Shown here: piece by piece, positions 13,900-24,400 of the stretch | Layout of the letters: every line of letters starts with the position of its first letter | Numbering within the stretch: the stretch's first letter is position 1 | DNA from: Malurus cyaneus samueli | Taxonomy: Eukaryota; Chordata; Aves; Passeriformes; Maluridae | Direction: 5' to 3' | DNA: 64,000 bases | Assembly: GCA_009741485.1 (NCBI GenBank) | Contig: CM019227.1 | Coordinates: 13,105,655-13,169,654, forward strand | Notes under the pieces: model-generated | Database searches by the model: none | What the model was told of the DNA's origin: nothing | Seen by the model: the letters and a program-made list of their open reading frames with translations, nothing else | Program-made: the position numbers and the translations under genes

Positions 13900-14420
13900 A
13901 GGCGCCGTGAGCTTCGCCCCTGCAAGGGCGGCGGTGCCGGGGGCGGCGGAGCGGAGCGGGCCGGGCTCAGCCCGCAGCGCCGCGCAGGCGGCCCCGGGTG
14001 GAGCCGCCGCACCTCCGGGAGCCCGCGCCGCAGTCCCCGCGCTTCCGAGGAGCCGAGAGCAGCGCGGGGGCTCCGTGCCTGCCGTCCTGGGGAACTGCTG
14101 CGGCAAGATCGCGATTTAAAAGAAAGGCAAGAGAAAAAAGGAAAAAAAAAAAAAAAAAAAAAAGAAAAAGATGAAGACGCTTAAATGCCTCCTGCCAAAA
14201 GTAAAGAGCGAATCTCAGTTGCAATGGCTCTGCTAAAACTTGATCATGCGGGATTTCAAGCGATAAAGGGCTGTCGGGCTGCTATTTACTGCGGTGGGAA
14301 CAAGTTGCAGGATGAAATCCACACATTAAGGGACCTATTTTCCACTTCATCGTTTGCAAAGGAATCTACTGAAATGACTTTGAGGATCTTTAAACTGGAA
14401 CTATGTGGAGGGAGAATGCA
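13900..14420 (+). other. GRIN2A: Candidate GRIN2A leader exon 1 (5' UTR)
   Basis: The 3' end is set by a near-consensus donor, GCA then GTAAGTAT, with GT at 14421-14422. The 5' boundary is arbitrary, because the start site cannot be read from sequence; about 13900 is where the GC-rich core begins. The last 235 bases (from about 14185) are strikingly less CpG-rich than both flanks, as expected for a transcribed, constrained leader rather than promoter DNA. The exon carries at least eight ATG triplets and an A22 tract. A multi-exon, ATG-rich leader fits what is known of mammalian GRIN2A. It has no transcript support here; an intronless promoter segment is the alternative. Confidence 0.55.
14142..14163 (+). 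repeat. A22 tract in the inferred 5' leader
   Basis: Twenty-two consecutive A lie in a purine-rich stretch (about 14120-14170), only 22 bases before the ATG of the long upstream frame. If transcription starts upstream of it, the mRNA leader would hold an internal poly-A tract. The length may vary or be miscounted. Confidence 0.9.
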
Positions 14421-14424
14421 GTAA
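14185..14424 (+). other. Upstream ORF in GRIN2A leader exon 1 (79 codons unspliced)
   Basis: This frame opens at ATG 14185, directly preceded by an in-frame TAA, and reads 79 codons to a TAA that lies inside the donor GTAAGT. Splicing therefore removes this stop. Joined to leader exon 2, the frame would continue to TGA at 15421-15423 (140 codons in total). Joined directly to the coding exon, it would stop at TAA 16870-16872, 11 bases before the GluN2A ATG. I recognise no domain. A second, 21-codon frame starts at ATG 14171. A regulatory upstream ORF is more likely than a functional protein, and translation is unproven. Confidence 0.4.
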
Positions 14425-15236
14425 GTATCGCCTCTCCGGGGAGCCCGGATCGCGCCCAGCGCTGGGGCAGGGGCGCGGAGGCTCCGGGTGCCGCGCAGGG
14501 CTCCCGGCGGTGCCGGCTCCCGCCGACCGGAGCTGGGCTCCGAGTTCGCAGCCAGCACCGAGGGCCAGTTAGGGAATGCCGGCTGCCTTCCCTGGCGCGC
14601 CAGCGTCCTACATAGAGCCGGGCTTGCTTGAAGAACTGTCTTCATGCATATTTACGGGGAATTGTGAATGAACAATCCAAAGCAATCGAGCTTTCCGTGG
14701 CGGGCTCTGCTAGAGTGTCTCCCTGGGTTTGTTTATGGTAAATTGGGAATGAAGCTGTTCTTCATCCCGCACCGCTCTAGCTGTGCTCCAGGTTATGCTT
14801 GTTTTGAACCTGCCAAGAAAACTCCTGCCCTTGATCTTGTGAATTAGTTTGCTCCTAGCTGCGCTTTCCAGGTTGGATGTCTCTTCCCTTAGAGATCAAA
14901 CCCGTCCATTTCACTTGGGAGCAAGCGGGCAGTTGGGAGCCCAGGATTTTCCTGACCTGGATAAGATGAGGGATGTATCCCGGACGGCTATGGGCTCACG
15001 GAGCTGCTTTTAGCAAAGAGCTAAAACCCGTTTCCAAGTGAAGGGGGGTGACAACTTCGAGTGTAATCACTTTATTTCCATTCACATATCTCATGGGATT
15101 GAAGTTTTTGTGTTTTTTTTTCTCCTGTCAAATCTGCAACCTGACTAACGGCTTCTCGTCTCCTCTTCTCCCCCCGCTGTCCCGTTTCGTCCCCCCCGTG
15201 TCCAGCCCCCCCTTGCCTGTCTCCCTGTCCGCCTAG
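14421..15236 (+). other. GRIN2A: Inferred leader intron 1
   Basis: This is the sequence between the donor at 14421 and a strong acceptor ending in CCTAG at 15236. The last 75 bases are an almost unbroken pyrimidine tract rich in C, typical of an efficient 3' splice site. It has no other recognisable content. Confidence 0.45.
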
Positions 15237-15431
15237 CTGCCCTCCCGGGATGCGATGTCGCTCGCCGGCTGCGGCGGGGATCACGCGTGCGGCCAGCGGC
15301 GCGGAGGCCGCCCCTGAGCCCGGGCAGCGAGAGGCGCGACATGCCCGCGGTCGCGACATGTCCTGCAGCGACACCGACAGCAGCACCGGCACCTCCGGCA
15401 GCCGCCGCCGCTCCGTCTCCTGAGGCGCTGG
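15237..15431 (+). other. GRIN2A: Candidate GRIN2A leader exon 2 (5' UTR)
   Basis: The exon is bounded by a CCTAG acceptor with a long pyrimidine tract (about 15160-15233) and a GTACGTG donor at 15432, giving a 195-base, extremely GC-rich exon. It contains ATGs at 15250, 15255, 15341 and 15358. The frame from 15255 closes after 20 codons. The frame from 15358 (same frame as 15250) closes at TGA 15421-15423. The frame from 15341 stays open through the donor. Its position between the promoter exon and the coding exon suits an alternatively used leader exon, or an alternative first exon if transcription starts nearby. It is inferred from splice signals only. Confidence 0.5.
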
Positions 15432-16865
15432 GTACGTGCGGGCCCGCCCGCGGGGGGCGCCCTCGCGCCGCGGCCGGGCCGGAGGGCGCGCTCCGAGGCG
15501 CGCCCCGGCGCGCTGGTCGTGCGGGCGGGAGCGGTGCCCGCGGCGGGCGCGGAGCGGGGGGCTCGGAGCGGCGATGAGCTTTCCTGGGGCTCGGGGACAT
15601 TCAGCTTAGCTTTGCTTTGCCGTTCCACCGCGCTCCGTGCCGCTCCTGCTGTTGCGGCGGGGCAGTCACAGGGGCACTGATGTGCAGTTAAACGCTGTGT
15701 CCAGTGTTCGTCTCCTTGTGTGCCCCGAAAGAGATGGTGATGCTGTGCAAGCCCGTGCCTGCCTGTGTGTTTCAGCTGCAGACTGTTCTGACTGAGGATG
15801 GAGATAGGGCTGGCAGGATGAGAGGGGGGATCTGAAAAATGCCACCCGTGATTGGACAGCCCCGCTTGTGTGTTCTGCGTGACGCTTTGCAACAAGCTTG
15901 GCTTTCCGTGGCACAGGGACTCCCTTCTTGCAGCTAGCAGAGAGCCAGTTATGGGGGTGGAAATCCCTGGGGGCACAGAAACGGGGAGATCTTGCAGAGT
16001 CAGACCTGCTCTCCTCCCTCCTTCAGATAGTTCAGATCCCTTCTGTGGCTCATCTCTCTCCCCGTCCTACTCCGTCTATAATCAGCCCCCTACAGAGATT
16101 CAGTGAAGACATGAGGTAACCAATGCAGTGATGCTCATTTATGGAGCACCCTCCCCTTCAACACTAGGGACAACTTTGTGTCCGAGATCAGCAGTTCTGA
16201 GATGCTCAAGTTCTGAATGCTGCATGAGAGGAGGGAAAAGAATTAAGACAGAACATTGTGCTTCTGAATCTGTTCCAGAAATGCTGTAGGATTCGTTGAG
16301 CAGCAGCTGCCTAGGAGAGATCTTCAGAAATAAACCAGCATGGGTTTGGGATGCTGTGAGATGTATGGAGTACGTGGACTGGGGTTTCCAGCAGACCTCT
16401 AGCTCACTCCTCTCATTTTGAGCTAAAGTATCTCTCCGTGTTGTACCATTACCGTGACTAAAGTTTAAATAGATGTCCAGGATGAAGGAAAATAGATTTG
16501 TTTTACCTGTTTTTTTAGTACAGCAAGGTTAAAGAGAAGGACGATAATGTCTTTTTTTTTTTTTTTAATGATGTCAATAATTTTAATTTTGTTGGCTATC
16601 CAGGAAGAATGTTAATGGGTCTTTTCTCTCAACCTCTACATTTTTTGCCTTGCTTGTGGGAGACCAGCTGTAATACCGTCATTATCAAGCCAAGTCTCTG
16701 ATGGGATGTGAGAGGCTTCAATGGGAACTAAGGTGAAGGATGCATTATAAAAAGCTGCTAAAGTTTGCATTATGCCAAGAAGCTTTCTATTTAAATCTTT
16801 CATTGAAGATATACAGTATATAATTTTTTTCTCTATATTCTTATACAATGTGATCGCTTTTACAG
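15432..16865 (+). other. GRIN2A: Inferred leader intron 2
   Basis: The first 230 bases are still CpG island; the remainder becomes ordinary AT-rich DNA and contains a T15 tract at 16552-16566. It ends in a pyrimidine-rich stretch and ACAG at 16862-16865, the acceptor of the first coding exon. Confidence 0.6.
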
Positions 16866-16883
16866 GGGATAAAGCTGGCAAAG

Positions 16884-17288
16884 ATGAGGAAAATTGGCTG
16901 TGCTCTCCTGGTACTCCAAGCTCTTCTGGCGCCTTTGGATCTTGTTCGTGGAGCAGAGAAAAATTATCCCATCCTGAACATTGCAGTGATTCTGGGAAGG
17001 ACCAAGCAGATAACAGAGAGAGATATCAGAGCTCTCTGGACCAGGGAAATGGCAGCAGACCTGACTGTTGATATCAATGTAGTGACCCTTCTTGTGAACC
17101 AGACTGACCCTAAGAGCATCATAACACATGTTTGTGACTTGATGTCAGGCACCAAGATCCATGGAGTGGTTTTTGGAGATGACACTGATCAGGAGGCAGT
17201 AGCTCAGATTTTGGATTTTATTTCATCTCAGACTTCTATTCCAATTCTTGGAATTCATGGTGGGGCCTCCATGATCATGGCAGATAAG
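16884..17288 (+). CDS. GRIN2A: GluN2A NMDA-receptor subunit, first coding exon (residues 1-135)
   Basis: GluN2A is a glutamate-binding subunit of NMDA receptor cation channels at excitatory synapses. This exon gives the signal peptide (about residues 1-23, a hydrophobic core ending in a small residue before AEK) and the first part of the extracellular amino-terminal (ATD) domain. The block from NQTDPKS (residues 72-78) through HVCDLMSG to [13 protein letters not shown] (123-135) is nearly identical to mammalian GluN2[12 protein letters not shown] (98-108) fits 2A better than 2B, which has ADDTDQEAIAQ. N72 is a glycosylation sequon and C84 is the conserved disulfide cysteine. The exon runs 16866-17288 from an ACAG acceptor to a GTAGGA donor in phase 0 after lysine 135, matching the mammalian junction after residue 138. 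The start has A at -3. Oddity: R39 and K41 stand where mammals have the zinc-site histidines 42 and 44. The remaining exons lie outside the window. Confidence 0.96.
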
Positions 17289-20200
17289 GTAGGAAAATGT
17301 ATTAAGAGTTCTTGTTTTAATGTACTTCATTGTGTTGGTCTCTTATCATGAATACTTGCTATGAGCAGTTCAAAAAAGATGCTCTTAATTGTCTCTCTGT
17401 ACTTAACAGAAAAATAGACATAATGGTGCCTTTGTTTATGGCTTATCCAATATTCAAAAATATTTTGGGGTTCATGCCTGAACTCAACTTCCTAACACTA
17501 TAAAAGCAGCCCTTACGAGATTTTACTTTCCAGCACATTGAATGATGGTCAGTTAAAAAATTTTAGTAGCTAATATGACAAATACATGTAAAAACAAGCT
17601 CAAAATGTTAGTATTATAAAATGATTTTGAGGATAAGATACAAAATTATAAGCAGATATTCTGTGGTGTTTATCGGAAATAGCAGACAATAGACCTGAAT
17701 GTATTTGAGGAAAACAGGACAGTTATAACCCAGACTTTAGTGATCCACTAAATCTATAAATTAAGTACTTGAACCAAGTGCATTCCATAGATTTACTCAA
17801 TCAGATTTTTGCTAACTGGATACTTCTACTTTCCTATGATAGTTCATGAAAATCCATTTAGCAGTTGTCTGAAATCTGGAGATAATGACAAATAGTTTTG
17901 TTGGAAAACATCTATTTATGTAATCTGTTGTGAGACTGGAAGAGTAAAAGTGGCTCGTGTGTCAAGTTCCTTAATGTTGTAACAATTTTTAGAAACTCCT
18001 TGCTGGCACTGCAGCGTTGATGTTGTGAGGTGATTGCTGCTGTTTCTGAAACAAGCACTTAGTGCAGGGCTGAGCTCTCTGATGGGGACTCTGCCTCGCC
18101 TGAAAGTCAGAGGAGCTCCCACTGTGGTGTAACAGAGGAGAGCTCAAAGAGGGAGTGCAGATGTGGGAAGTCAACTGGTTTGCCAGCACATGAGGATTTT
18201 TTATGTTAATTTTTACTTATTTCCTGTCACTTCCCTCCTTTAGGGTTTCTTATCCGTTGACTATATTGCTATTTGTTATCAGTGACTTTTGGATGGTAAA
18301 GGGCTCTCTGAATACAGCTGAAAAGGAAGTGGTCCAGATATATTGTTTTGTGAAGTAAGGGGGGGAAAAGAAAAGTGACAATGATTAGTTATAATTGAGG
18401 AATCAGCTTTGAGCTTTTGAAACTTTTTACCTCTGGAAAAGGTACTTTTTCCCCCATTGGGATAAGAGGTCTGCTTTTCTTGGTATTTTGAATTATCTTC
18501 CTTTAGAACTTGTCATACAAGGGGAGGACAGTAAGTGCTGAATTATGGCAGAGATTCTATAACAACAGCTTTGACATCTTGATTTATACAGAAAGATCAT
18601 TTCAGTCAATGCGGCTATCTTAAATGCAATTGCAGTGACCAAGTTACAGTGGCAGTTATTTCATGTGCTTTTAAATTACAGTACAGGTTTCCTTGTCTTT
18701 ATAAAGCTGGATTTATATGTCTTTAGTGCTCCTATTTGATACATATTTCACTTAACTGTCTCTGCCAGTGAAGAGAACGCTTGAAGATCCGAGCCAGTGC
18801 TAAGTGATGAAGCACTGGCAGAAATCCTTACAGAATCAGCTTCACTCTCAGTAGCAGATGCAGGATGATACTGATACAGATCTATTTTTACTTTTATGTA
18901 AGAGCTTCTAGAAAATGAAACAGTCTTTTTTTTCTTTGTCTCAGTAAGTTACTACATTGTATGCTAATATTGCCATTATTATATCACTGTCTTTGATTTT
19001 AAGGCTTATCCAAGTTCTATTAACAAACTTTTATGCTGACATTTAGCTTCTAAGATTTCCATTTGGGAAATCAAAATTGTCTTTTGTGTGTTAAAACAAT
19101 CTAACAGAGCAGTCTTCAGTAATTTGAATTGGCTGAAGGAATTGTTTGTTCATATAACTAATATTGCTCTAATTTTTAACCCGACCTTTGCAACGTGCAC
19201 TGTCTTGCAATGGGGTTTGGAACATGGCAGTCATGAGACTTGCATGTGTCACTCAATTAACCATTCATTTAGGATTGAATTCCTGGGAGAAGCTGAAATT
19301 CACAGTGCTGTCATAAAGGCAGGGGAGATGAAGTCTGAGGGAGAAGGATTGCAAATATCAAATCTGTCAACTCCCTGGCAGGATTTTAGCTGACCGGTGA
19401 AACACATGGGTGTTGGCTGAATTGTGAAGATTATTAAAATCTCCTGTTCTGTCTCATGCATTGCAATGCCTGGTCCTACTCCTGCTTGTGGATGTAGTGC
19501 TCTGGCACTCTAAAAAACCCATTTCATTTATGTCCTTTATTGTATGAGGTTTGTGCCAGGTGGTTGTTAAGTGATGCTGAACTGAACTATACTGAGGGTA
19601 CAGCAATGAGAACTCATCTGTAATGCTCTATACTGCTCAAGACTTCACTGAATGACTCAGAGGAGATAAGCTACCATATTCTCTGTGGCTAATAAATTCC
19701 ATGTCAATGTGAATCTTGACTGAAGAGCCATATCTGTGAGAAATAAGTTGTTCTGTGTTTCTAAAGATGAGGTTTGCGCAGATTTGCAGTGATTAATGCA
19801 GGACATAGATCTTTTGAAGCACTGAGTCTCTGAGTGAATATCTGGGGTGAGTGGTGTGTTGTCTAGACTGCCTCCTTCGCCGGCCCAGCTCTGCTTCAGA
19901 TTGCTCTGAGTGTGCCTGCACCATCTGAGGAGAGATGTTGCATGATTCAGACAATGGAAATAGGCATGTGAAGCCAACAGAATGCTTTCTGAACCTGACC
20001 GGTCTGTTTTCACCTGTCATCAGCCATCAAAACCCTATCAACAAACCAATGGGGCCCTCGGGGGTGTATGGCACTAGCTGATCCTAACTGTGCTGCAGAG
20101 ATACCCTTTGGACAGTGCCACATGCTCTGCTCTAGCTGATTTTATCACCTGCTCTTGGCAGGGTCTCTCCTGCCAATGAACTGTTCCTTGGCTTTGGTCC

Positions 20201-20865
20201 CCACTTCTGCCACGCATTTCAAACATATTCAGATGTGGGATAGTCTGCTGAAACAAGATGAGAATTGTCTGGGGCATCCGTGCCAGCCTGCTGTGCATCA
20301 GCATCCCTTGGAGAATGCTGAAAACAGACTGGCTGTTTATTCATCTTGTATCTCTTTGACATTTGAGACATCTCAACACAAACATTACTTAGGAACTGTT
20401 TTCTGACTTCAGCATTTGGTTTCAAACAGTTACCTTTGTTTCACCACATGCTATAACAATAGTATTTGTGATACTTTTTATTAAAAACAACATCATGGTG
20501 AGTTCTGTGTCAATGCTAAAGGATTTGCTTCCTTCACATGTGGGAAAGAACGCCTCTATGTATTGTAAATACATCCAGGAATATTTAGTGTCTTTGAACC
20601 ATACTGCTTTTGCCTGTTGCAAGCCTAAATCTTTCTAGGTGTCTTTCTGACAGACATAACTTGAAGCATGTTATTGGTGTGGAAGCACTCACAATTATAA
20701 CACATAGTCAAGGAGTGTTAAAGGTGAGGGTAATTTTCCAGAAGGGCTATCACAAAGTGATACTTCTCCAAACAGATCTGGAAATGTTATGCAAAATAAG
20801 TAACTGCTTTTCCGAAAGGTAAGTACTATATATTATTGCATAATGATTCTCTAAGAGCCGTGGAG
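17289..20865 (+). other. GRIN2A: GRIN2A long intron, proximal part
   Basis: This is intron sequence after the GTAGGA donor. It is AT-rich with no exon-like segment. The coding frame runs on only to a stop at 17349-17351. An imperfectly competing pair of short inverted repeats lies at 18761-18822. A good GTAAGTA donor-like site at 20819 follows a short open frame, but its status as an exon is unsupported. Confidence 0.8.
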
Positions 20866-21400
20866 GTTAAACAGGAGCGCTGGAGGTTGTCTCACCCAGC
20901 CCTAGCTCAATGATGAGCTAATACTGAAATCAGATCATCCAGTCAAGTTTTGAATATCTCCATGGAAGTAGATACCCCAGCCTCTCTGGGCAATCTGCTT
21001 CAGTAGTTAACCTCTCTTACCATGCAAATATTTTCATTTTATCTCATTAGAATTTCCCTTGATACCACAGGCTCTTGTTCTTTTAATGTGAATCTGAATC
21101 CAACTCTGTCTCAGTGCAGTTGTGGGCTGCAATTACACCGCTCCTTACCTGTCGCTTTCCTGGGGAAAAAGAGTTCCTTCAGCCCTTGCTTGCACTTGGA
21201 GTCCTTTGGAGTCTCTTGGACACACTGGAGTCTTGTCGGGAGAGATCCCAAACAGGACAGGGGATGGCAGATAGGAATCCCGCGAGGGGAATGGTCCCTC
21301 CCTGGAGCAGCTGCTGTGCTGTGCTGCCGCAGCTCCTCGGGCTGTGCCACCGGGAGGGAGCACTGCTGACTCATGTTCAGCCCATCCCATGGGCCCCCTG
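20866..21400 (-). mobile_element. Decayed CR1 LINE fragment, minus strand
   Basis: On the + strand, 20870-21060 follows the reverse complement of the CR1 3' region. It has the phrase describing 'gtcaagttttgaatatctcc', then 'cctctctgggcaatctg', then a segment like 'agaatttccctt'. A GC-richer piece near 21330-21400 (ctgctgactcatgttcagcc) resembles a more 5' part of the same element, suggesting a gapped, internally deleted copy. The middle portion is not clearly alignable by eye. It is non-autonomous and presumably inactive. Confidence 0.6.
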
Positions 21401-24400
21401 CCCCGGAGCACTGCCGGCAGAGTTCAGAAATAACGCATCTCATTGCTAATAAGCACTGAGTCAAACTCTACTTTGAAATCTCTTTCATGTTTGTGGTGGA
21501 GATTTTTCAGGTATTTCACTGAAATTTTTGCAGATGTTTGCATTGCTTGTCATTTTCACCTCGTTCAAGGTATAGCTGGAATTGCTTTGTTTCAGCTCCT
21601 CCGAGATGGGAAAAACGGCTGCATTTGTGCAAACCAGAGCTCCGAGTTCAGCCTTGCAGCTGTGCTCAGAGCCCACCAGGCTCCTGGATCTGGTGCTGAG
21701 CATTTATGTTCTTTGTCCGTACGTGACATTGTGCATGAGCTTAAAGTTCCTCCACACATCCTCCAGATTCTTTGCCAAATGTCTTCATAGTGCCGTGATT
21801 CTCTAAAAGACCTAAACGGTTCAAAAGCCACCCTTAACTTTTGTGCTCTGTGTAAGTGTGCTTCAACTCTTAATGCTTTCAAAACTGTTTGATGGATGGC
21901 AGGGGGAAGTTGAATTTGTTTTTTTCTTGTCGAATCTTTTGTGAAGGTCATACAACATGAAATATGCTCATGAATTCATAAATCTGCCATATGTGTATAT
22001 AGATTTCTGCCCAGCTTCTTTAGGTGGCTTGTAAAAGCAATTCTGTATTTTATCACAGAAAATTGAAAATTTAAGATTTTCTGTAGTAACTTCTCAATCC
22101 TGCTCTTACTGATGGCTGATTTTAGCATGTGCATGGCACTCTGTGTCTGAACATGATATTCACTTTGAATTTGTTACTGCAAAAGACTGGAAGATTAAGC
22201 TGTAGGTTAATAAATACCGTAATGTAAAAATACCAGTATTGATAAAACTGGTTCAGGTCTAGACAGAGTAGCTTGCACTACTGCATAGTCTGTTGCACAC
22301 AATGCTTCCAGCTTCTGACTCTAAGAAGCAATTGAATTTGATTTTCTTCCCTTCTAGCTGAATGGACACCCCTATGGGAAGCATAACCTTCAAATATTCT
22401 AATTTTTATTTTGAACTGCAATAAAAATGTAACATTGACCTCCTTGCAAATCGGTGTTTACTCGTCCATAATCACGAAAGCCAGTCTATATGTAGTAAAT
22501 TCTTGCATATCCATTAGGCTTTTAGAACTAGAATGTAACGTGTGGTAGTACCTTTTACTCACACAAGCTGTAATCGGTGGTTTTGAATGGTTAGAAATGT
22601 ACCTGAGATTTGTCTTGCTGAGGTGAATGAAGTGAGTGGATGTAATATCCCATGGTTTTCCTCCCCAGGAGGCAGTGCTGTGTGAGGATGAGGTGGTTGG
22701 GATGGAGCCTGCTGCTTTAGACATTGCTGTTCCTGTACTGGCGTGGCTGGGAGAAAGTAAAGCTCTGGCAGCTTCTGTGTTTGCTGCTTTCTGCTGGGTC
22801 TTGGAACTCATAGCCATATATTAATGATGTGAGCTTTGCTTTCTTGCTCTTTCTCCCACTTTTTTTTCCTAAAGGATTTTCTTAGCTATTTCTGAGGTGA
22901 TTATATTATTCCTTATTCTCTTGTCCATATAAATTTTTCCTTCTTAATTCAGTGATGGAAAACATGGATGGTTTTCTGGAACACTGCAAGAGTAGACTTG
23001 TACTGTCACTCTTACAGAGCCCAAGGCAGGGATATTTAGTTTAATTTTCCAAAGTAGAAGGAAGGTAGTTTTGAAAAAATTAGGAATTTCTGTAACTAAT
23101 AAGCAGGTTGTAGGGAATGGAAGTCTACTAGAGTTTACTTGATTGTTTCCATGCAGTATAGGTCAGTTCCTATTACTTCAGTTTGCTTAAATTTACCGCT
23201 GCAGCTGAGCTGAGGGTGCGTTTAGGAGACAGGAATGTTTGGCTTCACTTTAGTCCTTTGCAGTAAGCAATATATTTTCATCTCAAAGGTACTGTTTTCT
23301 TTCTCTTCAAGCAGTTCTTACAGTTCTTGAAAATAGAAATCCTTAAGTAAGTCTTTGTTTTGAGCAATAACACCATAAAACTGCTGGCAAGCCCCTGTTG
23401 TAGCTCACCCATGCAATCTCTCCAAACTATTGCCTGACGCTGGGTAATTACAACACAGCAGACTCCTGGGCTGGGAAAGTAGGACACAAGACCTTCAGGA
23501 TAATTTTCTGCTTTCAGACATTCCTGGTGGCATCTTTGGAATTTGTTTTCCCAAGAACACTCTCAAATACAAAATTAAAAATTACTCCTTTTAAGCTATA
23601 AAATAATTATAGACCATTACAAAATACACGGGGAGTTTCTGGCAATCAGAATATACCCAGAGAATGTACCTGCAAATATGAAATTATGCAGTGTACTGAA
23701 CAGAAGGGCTTTGATATAATGTCAAACACATTTTTTTGTGTTTCATCTATTAATTATTTTTGAGGGTGCTTAGATTATTTGAATAGACAGTTCATTAGTG
23801 TGTTGTTATTTGAAAGAACAATTTCAGTTGAAGAATTTCTTTATAATTTTTTTGATCTTGCTTGGAAGGCTCTGGGATAGATCTGCCTACATAGTGATGG
23901 TACAAAGGGCTTGGTACAGATGCACAGAAAAACTTTGCAGGCTGTAGCTTTTATTTTTTACAAAGCTGTGGTCATCTGCTTTATGTGCACTCTTTCTCTT
24001 CCCCTCTTCCCTCCTCCTTCCTCCTCTGCCTCCACTCTTCCCTGGAGCTATGAAGTTGTGTGGATTTTACTGAGGGAGCCCAGCCTGGATTGTCTCCACA
24101 CCATCTGTCACCATATTGTTTGTTTAAATCCTTGAGTTATTTCTTCAGTACTTCACTGAAATAAATACATAAAGCTGCAGCAGCATCATTGGCTATTTAT
24201 ATTAGATTTAGACTTAATGTCCTTAGGAGAAAACCCCTGTGCTTGCAATTGAGGTGCATGAGCTGGAGGCAGTTTGTAAAAGTGGATGTGGTTTAATTCT
24301 CTGAGTGCAGAGCTCCAGTTCTGCAGTGTGTTCACCTCCAGCCTGGGGGCTCTCTGGCTTTTCAAGGGGGTCTCATGGCCCTGGAGAGACACTGCTGCTC

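Larger units (their letters stand above)
13690..15665 (+). promoter_or_regulatory. GRIN2A: CpG-island promoter of GRIN2A
   Basis: CpG dinucleotides and G+C rise sharply at about 13690 and fall away after about 15665, in contrast to AT-rich flanks. There are two very dense cores, about 13890-14100 and 15240-15600, separated by a more ordinary stretch. GC boxes of the Sp1 type (GGGCGG or GGGGCGG) occur near 13850 and 13925-13945. No TATA box is evident, consistent with a dispersed CpG-island promoter. The island lies 1-3 kb upstream of the GluN2A start codon and contains both candidate leader exons. The orientation is inferred from the downstream gene, and the exact start sites are unknown. Confidence 0.8.

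Noticed and set aside
13207..14224. Numerous overlapping open frames on both strands around the CpG island
   Set aside because: These are low-complexity Ala/Arg/Gly/Pro-rich translations caused by high G+C and few stop codons, with no family resemblance.
15281..15976. 231-codon minus-strand frame across the second CpG core
   Set aside because: It is Arg/Ala/Pro-rich shadow translation of GC-rich leader DNA. No homology is recognised, and the opposite strand holds the better-supported leader exon.
16884..17288. Assignment to GRIN2B, GRIN2C or GRIN2D
   Set aside because: The [11 protein letters not shown] and HVCDLMSG wording and the [10 protein letters not shown] segment fit GluN2A; GluN2B has ADDTDQEAIAQ and RICDLMS at these positions.
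16884..17351. Reading the GluN2A frame as a complete 155-residue protein
   Set aside because: The last 20 codons lie past a GTAGGA donor at exactly the conserved GRIN2A exon junction and show no similarity to GluN2A, so they are intron.
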